64,000 bases of DNA from Ephydatia muelleri. Its lineage: Eukaryota; Porifera; Demospongiae; Spongillida; Spongillidae. The position numbers and the translations under genes are program-made. The stretch covers positions 26,030,208 through 26,094,207 of the forward strand of contig JABACO010000001.1 of NCBI GenBank assembly GCA_013339895.1, read 5' to 3'. The notes beneath the pieces are model-generated. The model worked only from the letters and a program-made list of their open reading frames with translations, ran no database searches and was not told the origin of the DNA. Positions 11,409 through 24,113 of this stretch are shown one piece after another. Position 1 is the stretch's first letter; every line of letters starts with the position of its first letter.

Positions 11409-12647
11409 TGAATTTATTAATTCATAACTTCGTGGGCTGCTTTATATAATAATAGTTGCACGCTTGCGCTGCCTATTGATACACGTACACATGAACTCTA
11501 CTACTGTACTATATCCCGCGCCCCCCAATACGCGATCATAATTACATGTAACTGTGGTTGAAGCAGTTAAAAAAAGGTATTGTAAAATTTTAAGAGAACA
11601 GGAAGGTACATGTCATAACTGGAGCAGAAGCTGGTGTTGTTCGATAGTGTGCAGTATGATTTATGACATGTCACTGTAATGCTTAAAAAGTATTCACTAC
11701 TACATCGCAAAGCAAAATAAAGTGTCGTAAAGTAAGTTATTATGTTATGTCACATGATGCATACTTGTAACCCCCTCCGCCCCCACCCCCAACGTTGAGG
11801 ACCATGTGTCTTTTTATTCTGGTACATCGAGCACTGAAGTGACAGAGCTGATGGAAGCAACAGCTCAATGAGACACTGCATCTTATTATAACCTGAAATA
11901 GGCCTGACAGCTGTACATGATCCAATGTGTTCACCATAGTGAACTAAAAGAGTTTGCCAAAGTGCAGCAGTGGAGGGTACGACGAATAACATACACAAAA
12001 TACATACATCATATAAGTTACCATGTTTTATATCATTTACCATGGAGGTGACCTTCATATCACATCAAGCTTAGAGGTAAGGTTATGACTCAAAAAGTTC
12101 CAATTTTGATTAATTTTGATTAATAACATTACATTTAGTAAGTCTATGACTGGTTTTTAGTGTTTTCTAGTTTAAATTGTTGTTCTGAATATTCACTAGC
12201 AAAAAAATAAAAAACACTATGTAGCTACTGGACCATTGTCTGCTTCACAATCACAACCCAGCTAGTACACATCTAATGGACAATGTAACACATTTCACAG
12301 CCATGCTGACCAGATGAATCACATGACCCAGTGTTAACTACTATACAGCTTTGTGCACAACCTCATCAAATAAAGCACAGCTCACAATACAGTGCTCTAT
12401 ATTTCGTGGCCACATATGAGGGAGCCCTAACCCACAGAGGCCAGGGGCAGAGCACACAACACACACAGACACACCATACATCTTCAGTGCCATAGGGATT
12501 TCTTATCATCCTCCACATCTATGGCAACAGATGTTGGCCTTTAATAATAATGCATTTTCAATTGCCGTGCATATGAAACATTGTACCAAGAATTAACAAC
12601 CTCTTCACTCACTGTCATAACTGCTATGGTTATTATCAACAACTTAC

Positions 12648-12815
12648 CAAGACTGGCTAAGCTGTGGTAATAAAACGTGTTGACTGATAGATCAAGTTCA
12701 GTCAATGTGGTGTTCACTTCAAGAGCACTGCACAATTCAGATAAGCCCTCAGGTCCTATGTAACAGCCCTGAAGTTGAAGTGATGTGAGGACCTTGTTCC
12801 CTCTTAACATTTTCC
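12648..12815 (-). CDS. LRR exon, unit 2
   Basis: Same 168-base exon with the same splice sites as unit 1; open frame. Reads RGNKVLTSLQLQGCYIGPEG and later VNTFYYHSLASLG. Confidence 0.8.
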
Positions 12816-14229
12816 CTGTGCAATAAATGAAGAATTACAGTTCAAGTTATCAAACTCAATATATGCACATTCATAGTCCATGTAGATATACGAGTTACCA
12901 TGGAGATAATAATTTACGTGTAAAGCACAGCTCACAATGCACCGGCAGCTGCAGATCCAGGGGGGGGGGGGGGAGCACGTGACCCCCCGCCCCCCCTCCC
13001 CCCCCCCTATTTATTAGTTCATAACTACGTGGGCCGCTTTATATAATAATAGTTGCACGCTTGCGCTGCCTATTGATACACGTACACATGAACTCTACTA
13101 CTGTACTATATCCCGGACCCCCCGATACGTGATCATAATTACATGTAACTGTGGTTGAAGCAAGTTACAAAAAGGTATTGTAAAATTTTAAGAGAACAGG
13201 AAGGTACATGTCATAACTGGAGCAGAAGCTGGTATTGTTCGATAGTGTGCAGTATGATTTATGACATGCTTATAAAGTATTCACTACTACATCGCAAAGC
13301 AAAATAAAGTGTCGTAAAGTAAGTTATTATGTTATGTCACATGATGCATACTTGTAACCCCCTCCACCCCCACCCCAACGTTGAGGACCATGTGTCTTTT
13401 TATTCTGGTACATCGAGCACTGAAGTGACAGAGCTGATGGAAGCAACAGCTCAATGAGACACTGCATCTTATTATAACCTGAAATAGGCCTGACAGCTAG
13501 CTGTACATGATCCAATGTGTTCACCATAGTGAACTAAAAGAGTTTGCCAAAGTGCAGCAGTGGAGGGTACGACGAATAACATACACAAAATACATACATC
13601 ATATAAGTTACCATGTTTTATATCAGTTACCATGGAGATGACCTTCATATCACATCAAGCTTAGAGGTAAGGTTATGACTCAAAAAGTTCCAATTTTGAT
13701 TAATTTTGATTAATAACATTACATTTAGTTAGTCTATGACTGGTTTTTAGTGTTTTCGAGTTTGAATTGTTGTTCTGAATATTTACTAGCCAAAAAAAAC
13801 AAACAAACTATGTAGCTACTGGACCATTGTCTGCTTCACAATCACAACCCAGCTAGTACACATCTAATGGACAATGTAACACATTTCACAGCCATGCTGA
13901 CCAGATGAATCACATGACCCAGTGTTAACTACTATACAGCTTTGTGCACAACCTCTATCAAATAAAGCACAGCTCACAATACAGTGCTCTATATTTCGTG
14001 GCCACATATGAGGGAGCCCTAACCCACGGTGGCCAGGGGCAGAGCACACAACACACACAGACACACCATACATCTTCAGTGCCATAGGGATTTCTTATCA
14101 TCCTCCACATCTATGGCAACCTTTAATAATAATGCATTTTCAATTGCTATGCATATGAAACATTGAACCAACAATTAACAACCTCTTCACTCACTGTCAT
14201 AACTGCTATGGTTATTATCAACAACGTAC

Positions 14230-14397
14230 CAAGACTGGCTAAGCTGTGTTCATCAAATGTGTTGACTGATAGATTAAGTTCAGTCAATGTGGTGTTCACT
14301 TCAAGAGCACTGCACAATTCAGATAAGCCCTCAGGTCCTATGCCACACTGCTGAAGTTGAAGTGATGTGAGGACCTTGTTACCTCTTAACATTTTCC
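14230..14397 (-). CDS. LRR exon, unit 3
   Basis: A 168-base exon, open frame. Reads VLTSLQLQQCGIGPEGLSEL and VNTFDEHSLASLG. Its donor is GTACGT where the other units have GTAAGT. Confidence 0.8.
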
Positions 14398-15805
14398 CTG
14401 TGCAATAAATGAAGAATTACAGTTCAAGTTATCAAACTCAATATATACACATTCATATTCCATATAGATATACTAGTTACCATGGAGATAATAATTTACG
14501 TGTAAAGCACAGCTCACAATGCACGGCAGCGTGCAGATCCAGGGGGGGGGGGGGGTGGGAGCACGTGACCCTCGCCCCCCCCCCCCCCCCCCCCCTATTT
14601 ATTAGTTCATAACTACGTGGACCGCTTTATATAATAATAGTTGCACGCTTGCGCTGCCTATTGATACACATACTCATGAACTCTACTACTGTACTATATC
14701 CCGGACCCCCCGATACGCGATCATAATTACATGTAACTAGTGGTTGAAGCACAGTTGCAAAAGGTATTGTAAAACTTTAAGAGAACAGGAAGGTACATGT
14801 TGTAACTGGATCAGAAGCTGGTGTTGTTCGATAGTGGTAGTATGATTTATGACAGTCACTGTAATGCTTAAAAAGTATTCACTACTACATCGCAAAGCAA
14901 AATAAAGTGTCGTAAAGTAAGTTATTATGTTATGTCACATGATGCATACTTGTAACCCCCTCCGCCCCCCACCCCCAACGTTGAGGACCATGTGTCTTTT
15001 TATTCTGGTACATCGAGCACTGAAGTGACAGAGCTGATGGAAGCAACAGCTCAATGAGACACTGCATCTTATTATAACCTGAAATAGGCCTGACAGCTGT
15101 ACATGATCCAATGTGTTCACCATAGTGAACTAAAAGAGTTTGCCAAAGTGCAGCAGTGGAGGGTACGACGAATAACATACAAAAAATACATACATCATAT
15201 AAGTTACCATGTTTTATATCAGTTACCATGGAGGTGACCTTCATATCACATCAAGCTTAGAGGTAAGGTTATGACTCAAAAAGTTCCAATTTTGATTAAT
15301 AACATTACATTTAGTTAGTCTAAGACTGGTTTTTAGTAGTTTGAATTGTTGTTCTGAAAATTAACTAGCAAAAAAAAAAAAACACTGTAGCTACTGGACC
15401 ATTGTCTGCTTCACAATCACAACCCAGCTAGTACACATCTAATGGACAATGTAACACATTGCACAGCCATGCTGACCAGATGAATCACATGACCCAGTGT
15501 TAACTACTATACAGCTTTGTGCACAACCTCGTATCAAATAAAGCACAGCTCACAATACAGTGCTCTATATTTCGTGGCCACATATGAGGGAGCCCTAACC
15601 CACGGAGGCCAGGGGCAGAGCACACAACACACACAGACACACCATACATCTTCAGTGCCATAGGGATTTCTTATCATCCTCCACATCTATGGCAACCTTT
15701 AATAATAATGCATTTTCAATTGCCGTGCATATGAAACATTGTACCAAGAATTAACAACCTCTTCACTCACTGTCATAACTGCTATGGTTATTATCAACAA
15801 CTTAC

Positions 15806-15974
15806 CAAGACTGGCTAAGCTGTGGTCATCAAATGTGTTGCAATGATAGATTAAGTTCAGTCAATGTGGTGTTCACTTCAAGAGCACTGCACAATTCAGA
15901 TAAGCCCTCAGGTCCTATGCCACAGCCCTGAAGTTGAAGTGATGTGAGGACCTTGTTCCCTCTTAACATTTTCC
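15806..15974 (-). pseudogene. LRR exon, unit 4, frameshifted
   Basis: Same exon but 169 bases long. An extra base near 15841 (GTTGCAATGATAG against GTTGACTGATAG in the sister units) shifts the frame in the second repeat. The acceptor is TAG instead of CAG. Confidence 0.75.
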
Positions 15975-17399
15975 CTATGCAATAAATGAAGAATTACAGT
16001 TCAAGTTATCAAACTCAATATATACACATTCATAGTCCATGTAGATATACGAGTTACCATGGAGATAATAATTTACGTGTAAAGCACAGCTCACAATGCA
16101 CCGGCAGCTGCAGATCCAGGGGGGGGGGGGGGGGGGGGTGCACGTGACCCCCGCCCCCCCCCCCCCCCCCCTATTTATTAGTTCATAACTACGTGGACCG
16201 CTTTATATAATAATAGTTGCACGCTTGCGCTGCCTATTGATACACATACACATGAACTCTACTACTGTACTATATCCCGGACCCCCCGATACGCGATCAT
16301 AATTACATGTAACAGTGGTTGAAGCACAGTTACAAAAGGTATTGTAAAACTTTAAGAGAACAGGAAGGTACATGTCGTAACTGGATCAGAAGCTGGTATT
16401 GTTCGATATGTCTTCTAGCCGGCAGGCTTGGTCCATTTCATCATTGCACAACCAATAGTGTGCAGTATGATTTATGACATGTCACTGAAATGCTTAAAAA
16501 GTATTCACTACTACATCGCAAAGCAAAATAAAGTGTCGTAAAGTAAGTTATTATGTTATGTCACATGATGCATACTTGTAACCCCCTCCCCCCCCACCCC
16601 CAACGTTGAGGACCATGTTCTTTTTATTCTGGTACATCGAGCACTGAAGTGACAGAGCTGATGGAAGCAACAGCTCAATGAGACACTGCATCTTATTGTA
16701 ACCTGAAATAGGCCTGACAGCTGTACATGATCCAATGTGGACTGTGTTATCCAGTTTGACACACCTCTTCCTCTGCACGGTATGGGTATGGGTGTGGGTG
16801 TGCACCTGCATATCTTCTTGCATGCGAGCGTACATATTTAGTAAAAGTGAATGTGTGTGTGTAGTGTTCAACAATAGGTTGGAATGATATGGATTGACTC
16901 AAGTATCATTTATTTAGTTATTCTAAGACTGGTTTTAAGTTTAAATTGTGTCTCTGAAAATTACTAGAAAAAAAAAAAAACACTGTAGCTACTGGGACCA
17001 TTGTAGCTTCACAATCAACAACCAGCTAGTACAACATCAAGGGGACAATGTAAACTTTGCACAGCCATGCTGACAGATGACTACATGACACAGTTGTAAC
17101 TACTATACAGCTTTATCACAACCTGATCAAATAAAGCACAGCTCACAATACAGTGCTCTCTATTTTCGTGGCACATATGAGGGAAGCCTAACCCCACGGA
17201 GGCCAGGGGCAGAGCACACAACACACACAGACACCATACATCTCAGTGCCATAGGGATTTCTTATCATCCTCCACATCTATGGCAACAGATGTGGCCTTT
17301 AATAATAATGCATTTCAATAGCATGCATATGAAACATTGTACCAAGAATTAACAACCTCTTCACTCATGTCATAACTGCTATGGTTATTTCAAACTTAC

Positions 17400-17569
17400 C
17401 AAGACTGGCTAAGTTGAGGCCATCAACATGTTCCATGATAGACCAAGTTTAGTCAATGTGGTGTTCACTTCAAGAGCACTGCACAATTCAGATAAGCCCT
17501 CAGGTCCTATGCCACCACACTGCTCAAGTTGAAGCAATGTGAGGACCTTGTTCTCTCTTAACATTTTCC
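17400..17569 (-). pseudogene. LRR exon, unit 5, degenerate
   Basis: About 170 bases with several small indels relative to the other units (around 17425 and 17515). The repeat frame is not continuous. Confidence 0.7.
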
Positions 17570-17621
17570 CTGTGCAATAAATGAAGAATTACAGTTCAAG
17601 TTATCAAACTCAATATATACA

Positions 17622-17917
17622 CATTTGTAATGTCACGTAAATCTAGTCTGGGGACTTGTAGCTGACGTCAATAATTATGTTCTGCGCTTGGCGGGACAAC
17701 TACTGCAGCACAGCTGGTTTCAATGACTGATCCGTGTCCTGGACCCCTTCGTAATAATAGCAATACAATACTATTGGACGGATCCATCCAGAACAACTTT
17801 GAAAGACTATTTAAACAGTGATTGTGTGTTTTGATGGGTGTGTTGTGTGATATATTCTTGACTGAGTTAAGCCATTAAGTTCGAGTCGAACTAGCAAGAC
17901 TAGGGTATTACACATTC
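17622..17917. mobile_element. Solo LTR of an LTR retrotransposon, with 4-base target duplication
   Basis: The 288-base insertion 17626-17913 begins TGTAATG and ends TATTACA (TG...CA ends with a short inverted repeat). It is flanked by CATT on both sides (17622-17625 and 17914-17917). The sister units at about 11270, 12865, 14450 and 16027 show the uninterrupted site ACACATTCATA. A TATTTAAA box lies near 17810. No internal retroviral-type genes remain, so this is a solo LTR. The family is unknown; a 4-base duplication fits Ty3/Gypsy-like elements. Confidence 0.85.
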
Positions 17918-17989
17918 ATAGTCCATGTTGTAATACAAGTTACCATGGAGATAACCTTTATACATTTTACATGTAAAGGCACAGCTCAC

Positions 17990-18190
17990 AACAATGCACA
18001 GGGGTGGATGCAGCTTGTGCTACCATCAGCTCTGTCACAGCCATGACATTTAAAGGTATTCCGTGAATGATATTTGTAGAATTAATGCTACATCTCTGTA
18101 GTCTCACTACACTCATGACAAATGCCAGAGTGATGCAACCATCAAAACCAACCAGGGACACTGGACATGGTGGTGTGGACATTTATGCAA
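17990..18190 (-). other. Possible small receptor exon
   Basis: An open minus-strand frame contains VVRLQRCSINSTN, which weakly resembles one leucine-rich repeat and lies between the helical domain and the repeated LRR exons. Splice sites are not clear. Confidence 0.25.
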
Positions 18191-18390
18191 GTATTGCCTC
18201 AGGACATTCCACACTATGTAGCTACTGGACTATTGTCTGCTTCACAATCACAACCCAGCTAGTACACATCTAATGGACAATGTAACACATTGCACAGCCA
18301 TGCTGACCGGATGAAACACATGACCCAGTGTTAACTACTATACAGCTTTGTCCACAACCTTATCAAATGCACACATCAAGTACAGCTAAC

Positions 18391-21154
18391 CTAGAACAAT
18401 GGCTCCTTCATCACCAAGCTTGTGATTAAAAGTGAAGTCAATAGTCTTGATATAGTCAAAGGCTCTTCCCTTTTCAACCATCATGAGCATCTTCACACAC
18501 TGACCATTGATGGAGCAATCCAGTAGTGAAAGGTTCCATGGCTGTCTGCTGTTGGCAATACAGTACCCAAGAACATAACAGTCAAATGGATCTAAACTTT
18601 GTCCTCTCAAATTCACCGCCCACTCTCTGTGACCCATATACTTCTGTACAAGGCCAGGATCATGTGCTTCAAACAACCAGTGGAGGCTTTCAAGCAATCC
18701 CCTCTCAACCTTCTCCTGGAAAGCTAGGACACCTTCTATATCATCTTGTGATTGGAACTTGGTGAGACCAGCCATGAACCTCACGACCATTGTCATGTTG
18801 CTCTTCCCAAAGGATGTCCTTAAAATTCAGCTCTCTCACCAGGAGGCAATGATGACACATGCAAGGCTGCCATGAACTCCTGTACAGTTTTATGGAGGAA
18901 GTGATATGAGGATGAACCAGAGCTCTCCAAGTACAGTTCTGGCACCTCTTGGAGCAGACCTGTGTACAGCATTGGAACAGCAGTGATGAGGGAATACACT
19001 TGTGTTCACCTGTACATGCATCAACACACACTGGCTACATACAGTACCACCAGACAGCTTGGCACACGTGTGTCAGTGACACATTTGATAACTGGTGTTT
19101 TCGTCATCGGACATGTGCAATATTAGCTTCATTCTCATTTACAACACATTCTTTGGACAATTCTATACATTATGATATCAACGTCACACTTGGGCAATTT
19201 AGCAAAGTGTGGGCATGTTTAAGACATGCACATATTGTCAAGTTGCAATATTGTATACATGATGAGTACAAACCACACGACTATAGGCCCTACATGTACC
19301 TAATGCCTCCATTGTCCCACTTGGTCCATGGAATATCAGCTGATCTTCATTAGTGCCATCATATGCTAGCTTGGCCAGTACTAGCAGTTGTGGAATAGTT
19401 TGATCCGACACATCACCAAGCCAAGGGAAGGTTGATGGATTGTCTGCACAGAGTGGGATCAAATATAGCAATGTTCACACCAGTCACCACTACCAGCCCA
19501 GCACTGGATCAGTACATGACCTCCTGCAATACATCATATGTGTGGCACAATGCATGCACACAACACTAGGGTAATTATGATGATGAACAAATAGTGGATA
19601 GATGTACATATTCAGGTGGATATGTATATCAACATGACATGTTCACTGATGTATGAAGGGTGTGTGTGCAAAGATGACACTTACTGGGGATGGTAGATGT
19701 TCTCTTGTGTTTCATGGCTGCTGGTGGCTCCACTGACTTCTGCTCATGACGCTTCAGTACAGTCTTGATCAGCACTTGGTACACTTCCGTGAGGGTTTGA
19801 GGAGGTTGGCTTCTGCTCTTCATCTGGTCCCTGAAGATCTGTACAATGATGGCACAGTTAAGGGGACAATACATTAAGCCATGGATGTGAGGATGATGTT
19901 CAAGATAGGACATCAGCTGGTCCCTTAACTCCTTGTTGTGTCCAAGGGCTGCATCAACATACTCCTGGATCTCTTCCTTACCAAAGCCAATCACCTCAAT
20001 GTACTGACACTTCTGATCTTGACACAGCTGATGGAGGTTTTCATTAGCTGAAGGCCGACTTGATACCAGCACTGTCATCTTGGGAAGCACCTCCCCTCTG
20101 ATGATGTCAGCAAAGATGGATGATGTCTGTAGGTCTGGGGACAGCTCATCATAGCCATCAAGAACCATCATCACGCCATCTCCTTTGTTACTGTTGATCC
20201 ACTCCATAACTGCCTCATGCTCTTGCTTTGGTTGCTCTTTATAGCGGAAGAGATCAGACACACACTTGGCATGCTGCATTCTCTCATCTCTCAAACGTAG
20301 GAGGACAACCAGACGGTAGTCATGAAGGATCTCCTTTTGGGTCCAGCACACCCCAAGGTGCCAGCTGAATGTTGATTTCCCTATCCCGGGAATCCCTTCC
20401 ACTATGACACATCTAGCCTTCTCACCGTCTTTAAGTAGGCCAACCTGAAGATAACACATTGAATGGTAATACATGCACTCTAACATTGGTTAACTGTTTT
20501 TTGAGTTTTTTAGTTTGTCTTTTGCAGCTATGTTCATGATTACACTTACTTGATCAATTGTTATGGATCTTTTCAGTTTTTTAACCTCTTCTATCTCGGC
20601 ATGGATCATTGCCAGAGTGCAAGTCACTTCCTTCTCCTTGGGGAAGTCTTCAATGCTCTCAATTGTAGACAAGTTGACGTAATGTTTGGAAACTACACGT
20701 AGCCATTGTTCCCCACACGGCTTGACTTTATATACACCCTTCAGGTACTCTGCATACTTCACTACTCCATCAGTGGTGGATTGATTGGAGGTACTAGCTA
20801 TGGTGGAAAGTTAAGAGAACATACATGTAGCATATTAAAGTGTAGTGTGGTAAACTATACATGATCTATTACCTTGTGATTTGCTCTTCTCCAATGCTTC
20901 AACACGATCAGCAGTAGCATTGTTCTCTATAGCTCTCAGTGCCTTCACTAATGCTAGGTAAGTAGCATTGCATGACTTTGTCCTCTTCCATTCCAATAAC
21001 ATTGTTTCCCTCTTGTCTCCTTCACTGCTCCCCTCACGGTCGATATCTCTGACTTTCTGATCACTAAGAAGTCTTCGACCAACACGCACCCAATCAAAGT
21101 CATATCCAGCTATGGTGTAGATGTCTTCTTCACTGCACTCCATGTTCAGCAAAC
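18391..21154 (-). pseudogene. NOD-like receptor copy A: Death-NACHT-winged helix-HD2, with one frameshift
   Basis: This is an intracellular innate immune sensor of the sponge NLR type. Minus-strand exons are: 21154-20873 Death-fold domain (GYDFDWVRVGRRLLSDQKV, then ADRVEAL); 20797-20550 linker with coiled-coil character (EIEEVKKLKRS); 20444-19685 NACHT ATPase with Walker A GIPGIGKST, Walker B MMVLDGYDEL and sensor VLVSSRP; 19443-19300 winged-helix part (PQLLVLAKLAYDG); 18959-18391 helical domain (HFLHKTVQEFMAALH, later MVVRFMAGLTKF and CYVLGYCIANS). All junctions are GT-AG. One T appears lost in the T-run near 18822, which breaks the last exon. The LRR exons follow downstream at 17.6-9.5 kb. 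No first exon before the Death domain was identified. NACHT residues look intact, so the damage may be recent or a sequencing error. Confidence 0.85.
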
Positions 21155-21917
21155 CTGGCATATGTGGAAAACACACAGAGATTCATGCAAATGTATTACA
21201 TCGAGACTAATATGTGTAGTGAGGTCAGAAAGGGTATAACTGGCTGGTTCATTCCATGTCAGATTAGTTTACATTCAGTCTATTCCCTGTACCCGGTTAG
21301 AGGGCATAAGACCACAACATCTTGCATGCACGTGGGATTGGTGACGATGGCCAACCAACGTGTGTTGGAGGAGAGTGGAAATAAACTAAAGCAAACCACA
21401 ATTGAAAGAGTTGTAGCTAAGAACCAAAGTGTGGCACGTCAAATGCATGCTGCTGAAAGCTTGAAAGTGATTGAGCATCCCAGAAGCTATCTGCTTTAGC
21501 TACACGTCATCTGTCACAGGCGTTTGCGGCCATATATTTTGTGGACAAAAAGTATGTAATCCGAAAAATTGAAATGATTGCGTAATGCCTATAGCAACGC
21601 CCTTGACAACCTGGAGAGCTGAAAACATGAGCTGGTACAAAAGACGGGATGGCTACAAGCGCCATTTAAAAGCAGATTACAAAAGAAGCTACAGTTTTCT
21701 CTTTTTGATGCAAGTCATTATGGCCAGCAATACTTGCCACGGCAAGTTATGGCTGTTGAAAGCGGGTAACCCTCGACGTACCCTTCCTCTTCGAAGTGTG
21801 TTTTCCACGTTCCCAACCGATAGAAAGTTTGAATTCAAGCTAGAAATTAAAGCTAACAGAATGTACTATCTAGTTCTCGTATGTTCTTGTAGCCACGATT
21901 TTTTTTACCAGCGATAC

Positions 21918-22680
21918 TTACTGTTGAAGTCTATCCTGAATTGCGGGATTATTATTAGGAGGAGGCGCCACATTTTGTAGAACTGCAATCAGTAAGTGCT
22001 CCTTAACAATGAGCAACAAATGTTTCACAGGATCTGGTACCGAATGGTACATCCTTTGCAAGGTGTATGAATGGATTGGCTTCTTTCTCACCCCATGAGA
22101 CCGAATCCAATATGTGTTTGCCATGCCAATACGCTCTTTGAGAATATTTTATTCTTAGTTATACCTACAGGGTCTTGTGTATATGGTTGCCAACTAACAC
22201 ACTACCTAAGTATTGTTGCCTATGGATGTTAAAAGATTGGAGGGCTTCATCCAATCGCTTGACAAAGAGACCAGCAAATTCCTTGTCAGTCACTTTGGTG
22301 CTGTTGATTATTTCCTCCTTCTGTTTGCGTGCTTTCAATCAGTGTTTGTTTAAACCTTACCATCTTCTCTACAGACTGTCTCATGTCTTCCACCAGCTGT
22401 ACGATAATCTGAGTTTGACCTATGCCATGAACCACTGGATGGTATGGTACAGTCAGTACATACCAATGCCCTACATGGTAGCTCCAAGCTCCAGTGGTTG
22501 GCTCACAATCATTAGGCATATGGGACACCACAGCTGCTCCACATCCAGTGAAAATCCCATTTGGAAGGGAGGGGCAACTGCACGACTGCCAGCAACAATT
22601 TTGTGGTTGACCACCTGACTTTTGTGGTTCGTTGTTTTGGTAGTGTAAACTTACATGTATACATGTACATGTATACATGC
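21918..22680 (-). other. Exon-like frames of an unrecognised gene (copy A)
   Basis: Minus-strand frames at 22678-22286 (GAAVVSHMPNDCEPTTGAWS and VEDMRQSVEKM) and at 22124-21918 (MANTYWIRSHGV, SYTLQRMYHSVPDPVKH) end in plausible GTAAG donors. Between them another frame reads KVTDKEFAGLFVKRLDEALQ. The same frames are present in copy C (60460-61230). They could be exons of one gene upstream of the receptor, but I do not recognise the family and cannot fix a start. Confidence 0.3.
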
Positions 22681-22699
22681 ATCAATTCAGTACACATAA

Positions 22700-23400
22700 T
22701 TATTTTATGGTACCTTCTTGCAGACAACTGCTGTGTGCACTGTCCAATCAAAAGGCTAAGTAAACTATGTACTCTTCAGATAATTTCCATCCATTGCCTG
22801 TGTTAATTGCACAGACTGAGTCTGCCATAGATAGTATATATATTATCTATGAGTCTGCAAACTCTCTGCACTTGTATGAACTCCTTTTTCCCCTTGTTTC
22901 TCTAGCCTCCGTCAAGAAGCGCCATACACTCTGCATCGCGGGTTTATCTTCATTACGTGGATCCCCATACAATACTGCCCCTTTTATTCATAAAAAAACT
23001 CACGTCTAGATCACAGGTTTAAAAAAATCGTGGCTAGTTCTGTGTGTTGTATATGTGTTTCCCCATGTGTGCTGATGAGCGTTATTGCTCGCCAAACGTT
23101 TTCTATCGGTTGGTTCCTCCACTACGCACGCTTAAAGTAACCCTCTCTTTTCCCGCCAAAGACACATGGGCGTGAAAACGAGCTGCGCATATCACTGATA
23201 ATAATGCTTGTACTTGCGCGTCGATGGTTTTGTTTACTGATATGTTACAGCATTTGCAGATGCTATTTATTTTTACTAAACGTCTCAAAGTAAGTATGAT
23301 TTGTGATTCGCAAAACATGAACAGTATAATGAGATATGATATTACTTTTGGTTTTGGTTCTTTGTAAATTACGGTATTGTCTAATTATCGATTTTTTGTC
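22700..23400. other. No recognised gene
   Basis: Includes alternating ATACATGTATACATG palindromes near 22655-22680 and otherwise non-coding sequence shared with copy C. Confidence 0.35.
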
Positions 23401-23403
23401 CAG

Positions 23404-23816
23404 CCGCAAACGTCCGTGCTGTAGATATTTGTTCGTCGCGTGCGCGTCGGGTAGGGGTGGGCGGCATTTCATACGCGATGAGGGGGGGGGGGGGGGGGGG
23501 AGGGCGGCCCGCCCTATGCTGAATCCCCCCCACACACACACACAAATTAAATGACGCCGCTGTTTGCGCATGTTTAATGGAAAGCACAAGTTAAATACAC
23601 TACAGATCTTAAGAATGAAGCTAGCGATTAAAAGAACCGATTGGTTATGTGACGAAGATGAAACGTAATGACCCGCCCTACGCTTGTGAAGTTGTTTCTG
23701 AAACAATAACTTCGCTTCTCACAACTGAGAAAGAGTTCAGCGTACCACCTTCCCCTTCCCCTTGCTGTAGCAAAGGGGGTACAGCATCCTCCTCGCCACT
23801 GATCCGGTCCACCACG
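23404..23816. repeat. Three-copy flank segment next to the receptors
   Basis: This segment (around TTCGTCGCGTGCGCGTCGGG, a G homopolymer, and AATGACGCCGCTGTTTGCGC) recurs at 46785-47180. Its distal part (23404-23622) also recurs inverted at 59533-59740. It joins receptor sequence to transposon sites in each copy. Confidence 0.85.
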
Positions 23817-24113
23817 TACACAACGAAAAGTTTGTTCACGGTACAGGGGTGTATACAACCTGCGACAGGATTGTTTACGGGGTCGATATGAGAGGTGTAG
23901 AACAAGTCGGTACACGACCGAAAGGTACCACCCCTGATATATGCTGTAGCTAACAACTTGTATCGATCCAGTCAACTACCTGCAACAGGGTCGTAAACAA
24001 CCTGTACAAAAACAGATGAATTCCTTATATGGACTTTCACTACCGTAATTCCAATTAAATGATAAAGTGATAAAGTGCATTGCAACTGTTATTATAAAAC
24101 ACAATACAAGTTT

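Larger units (their letters stand above)
10154..17990 (-). repeat. Five tandem 1.6-kb units, each with one leucine-rich exon
   Basis: Five direct units begin at about 10154, 11745, 13332, 14930 and 16555 (periods 1591, 1587, 1598 and 1625 bases). Each begins with GTCACATGATGCATACTTGT and contains one minus-strand two-repeat LRR exon. Units 1-4 also carry a G-run/CACGTG/C-run palindrome. This is amplification of a receptor exon together with its introns, not of a whole gene. The last unit is the most eroded, holds a different 170-base stretch at 16740-16910, and carries a solo LTR. Confidence 0.9.
19150..23622. repeat. Left arm of a large inverted duplication (copy A)
   Basis: This arm is the reverse complement of 59533-64000 with very few differences. 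In the receptor exons the two coordinates add up to 83150, so no net indel separates them there. The match continues to the window edge. Confidence 0.95.

Noticed and set aside
16740-16910. Transposon insertion in LRR unit 5
   Set aside because: The unit sequence is replaced rather than interrupted, and no duplication or inverted ends were found.
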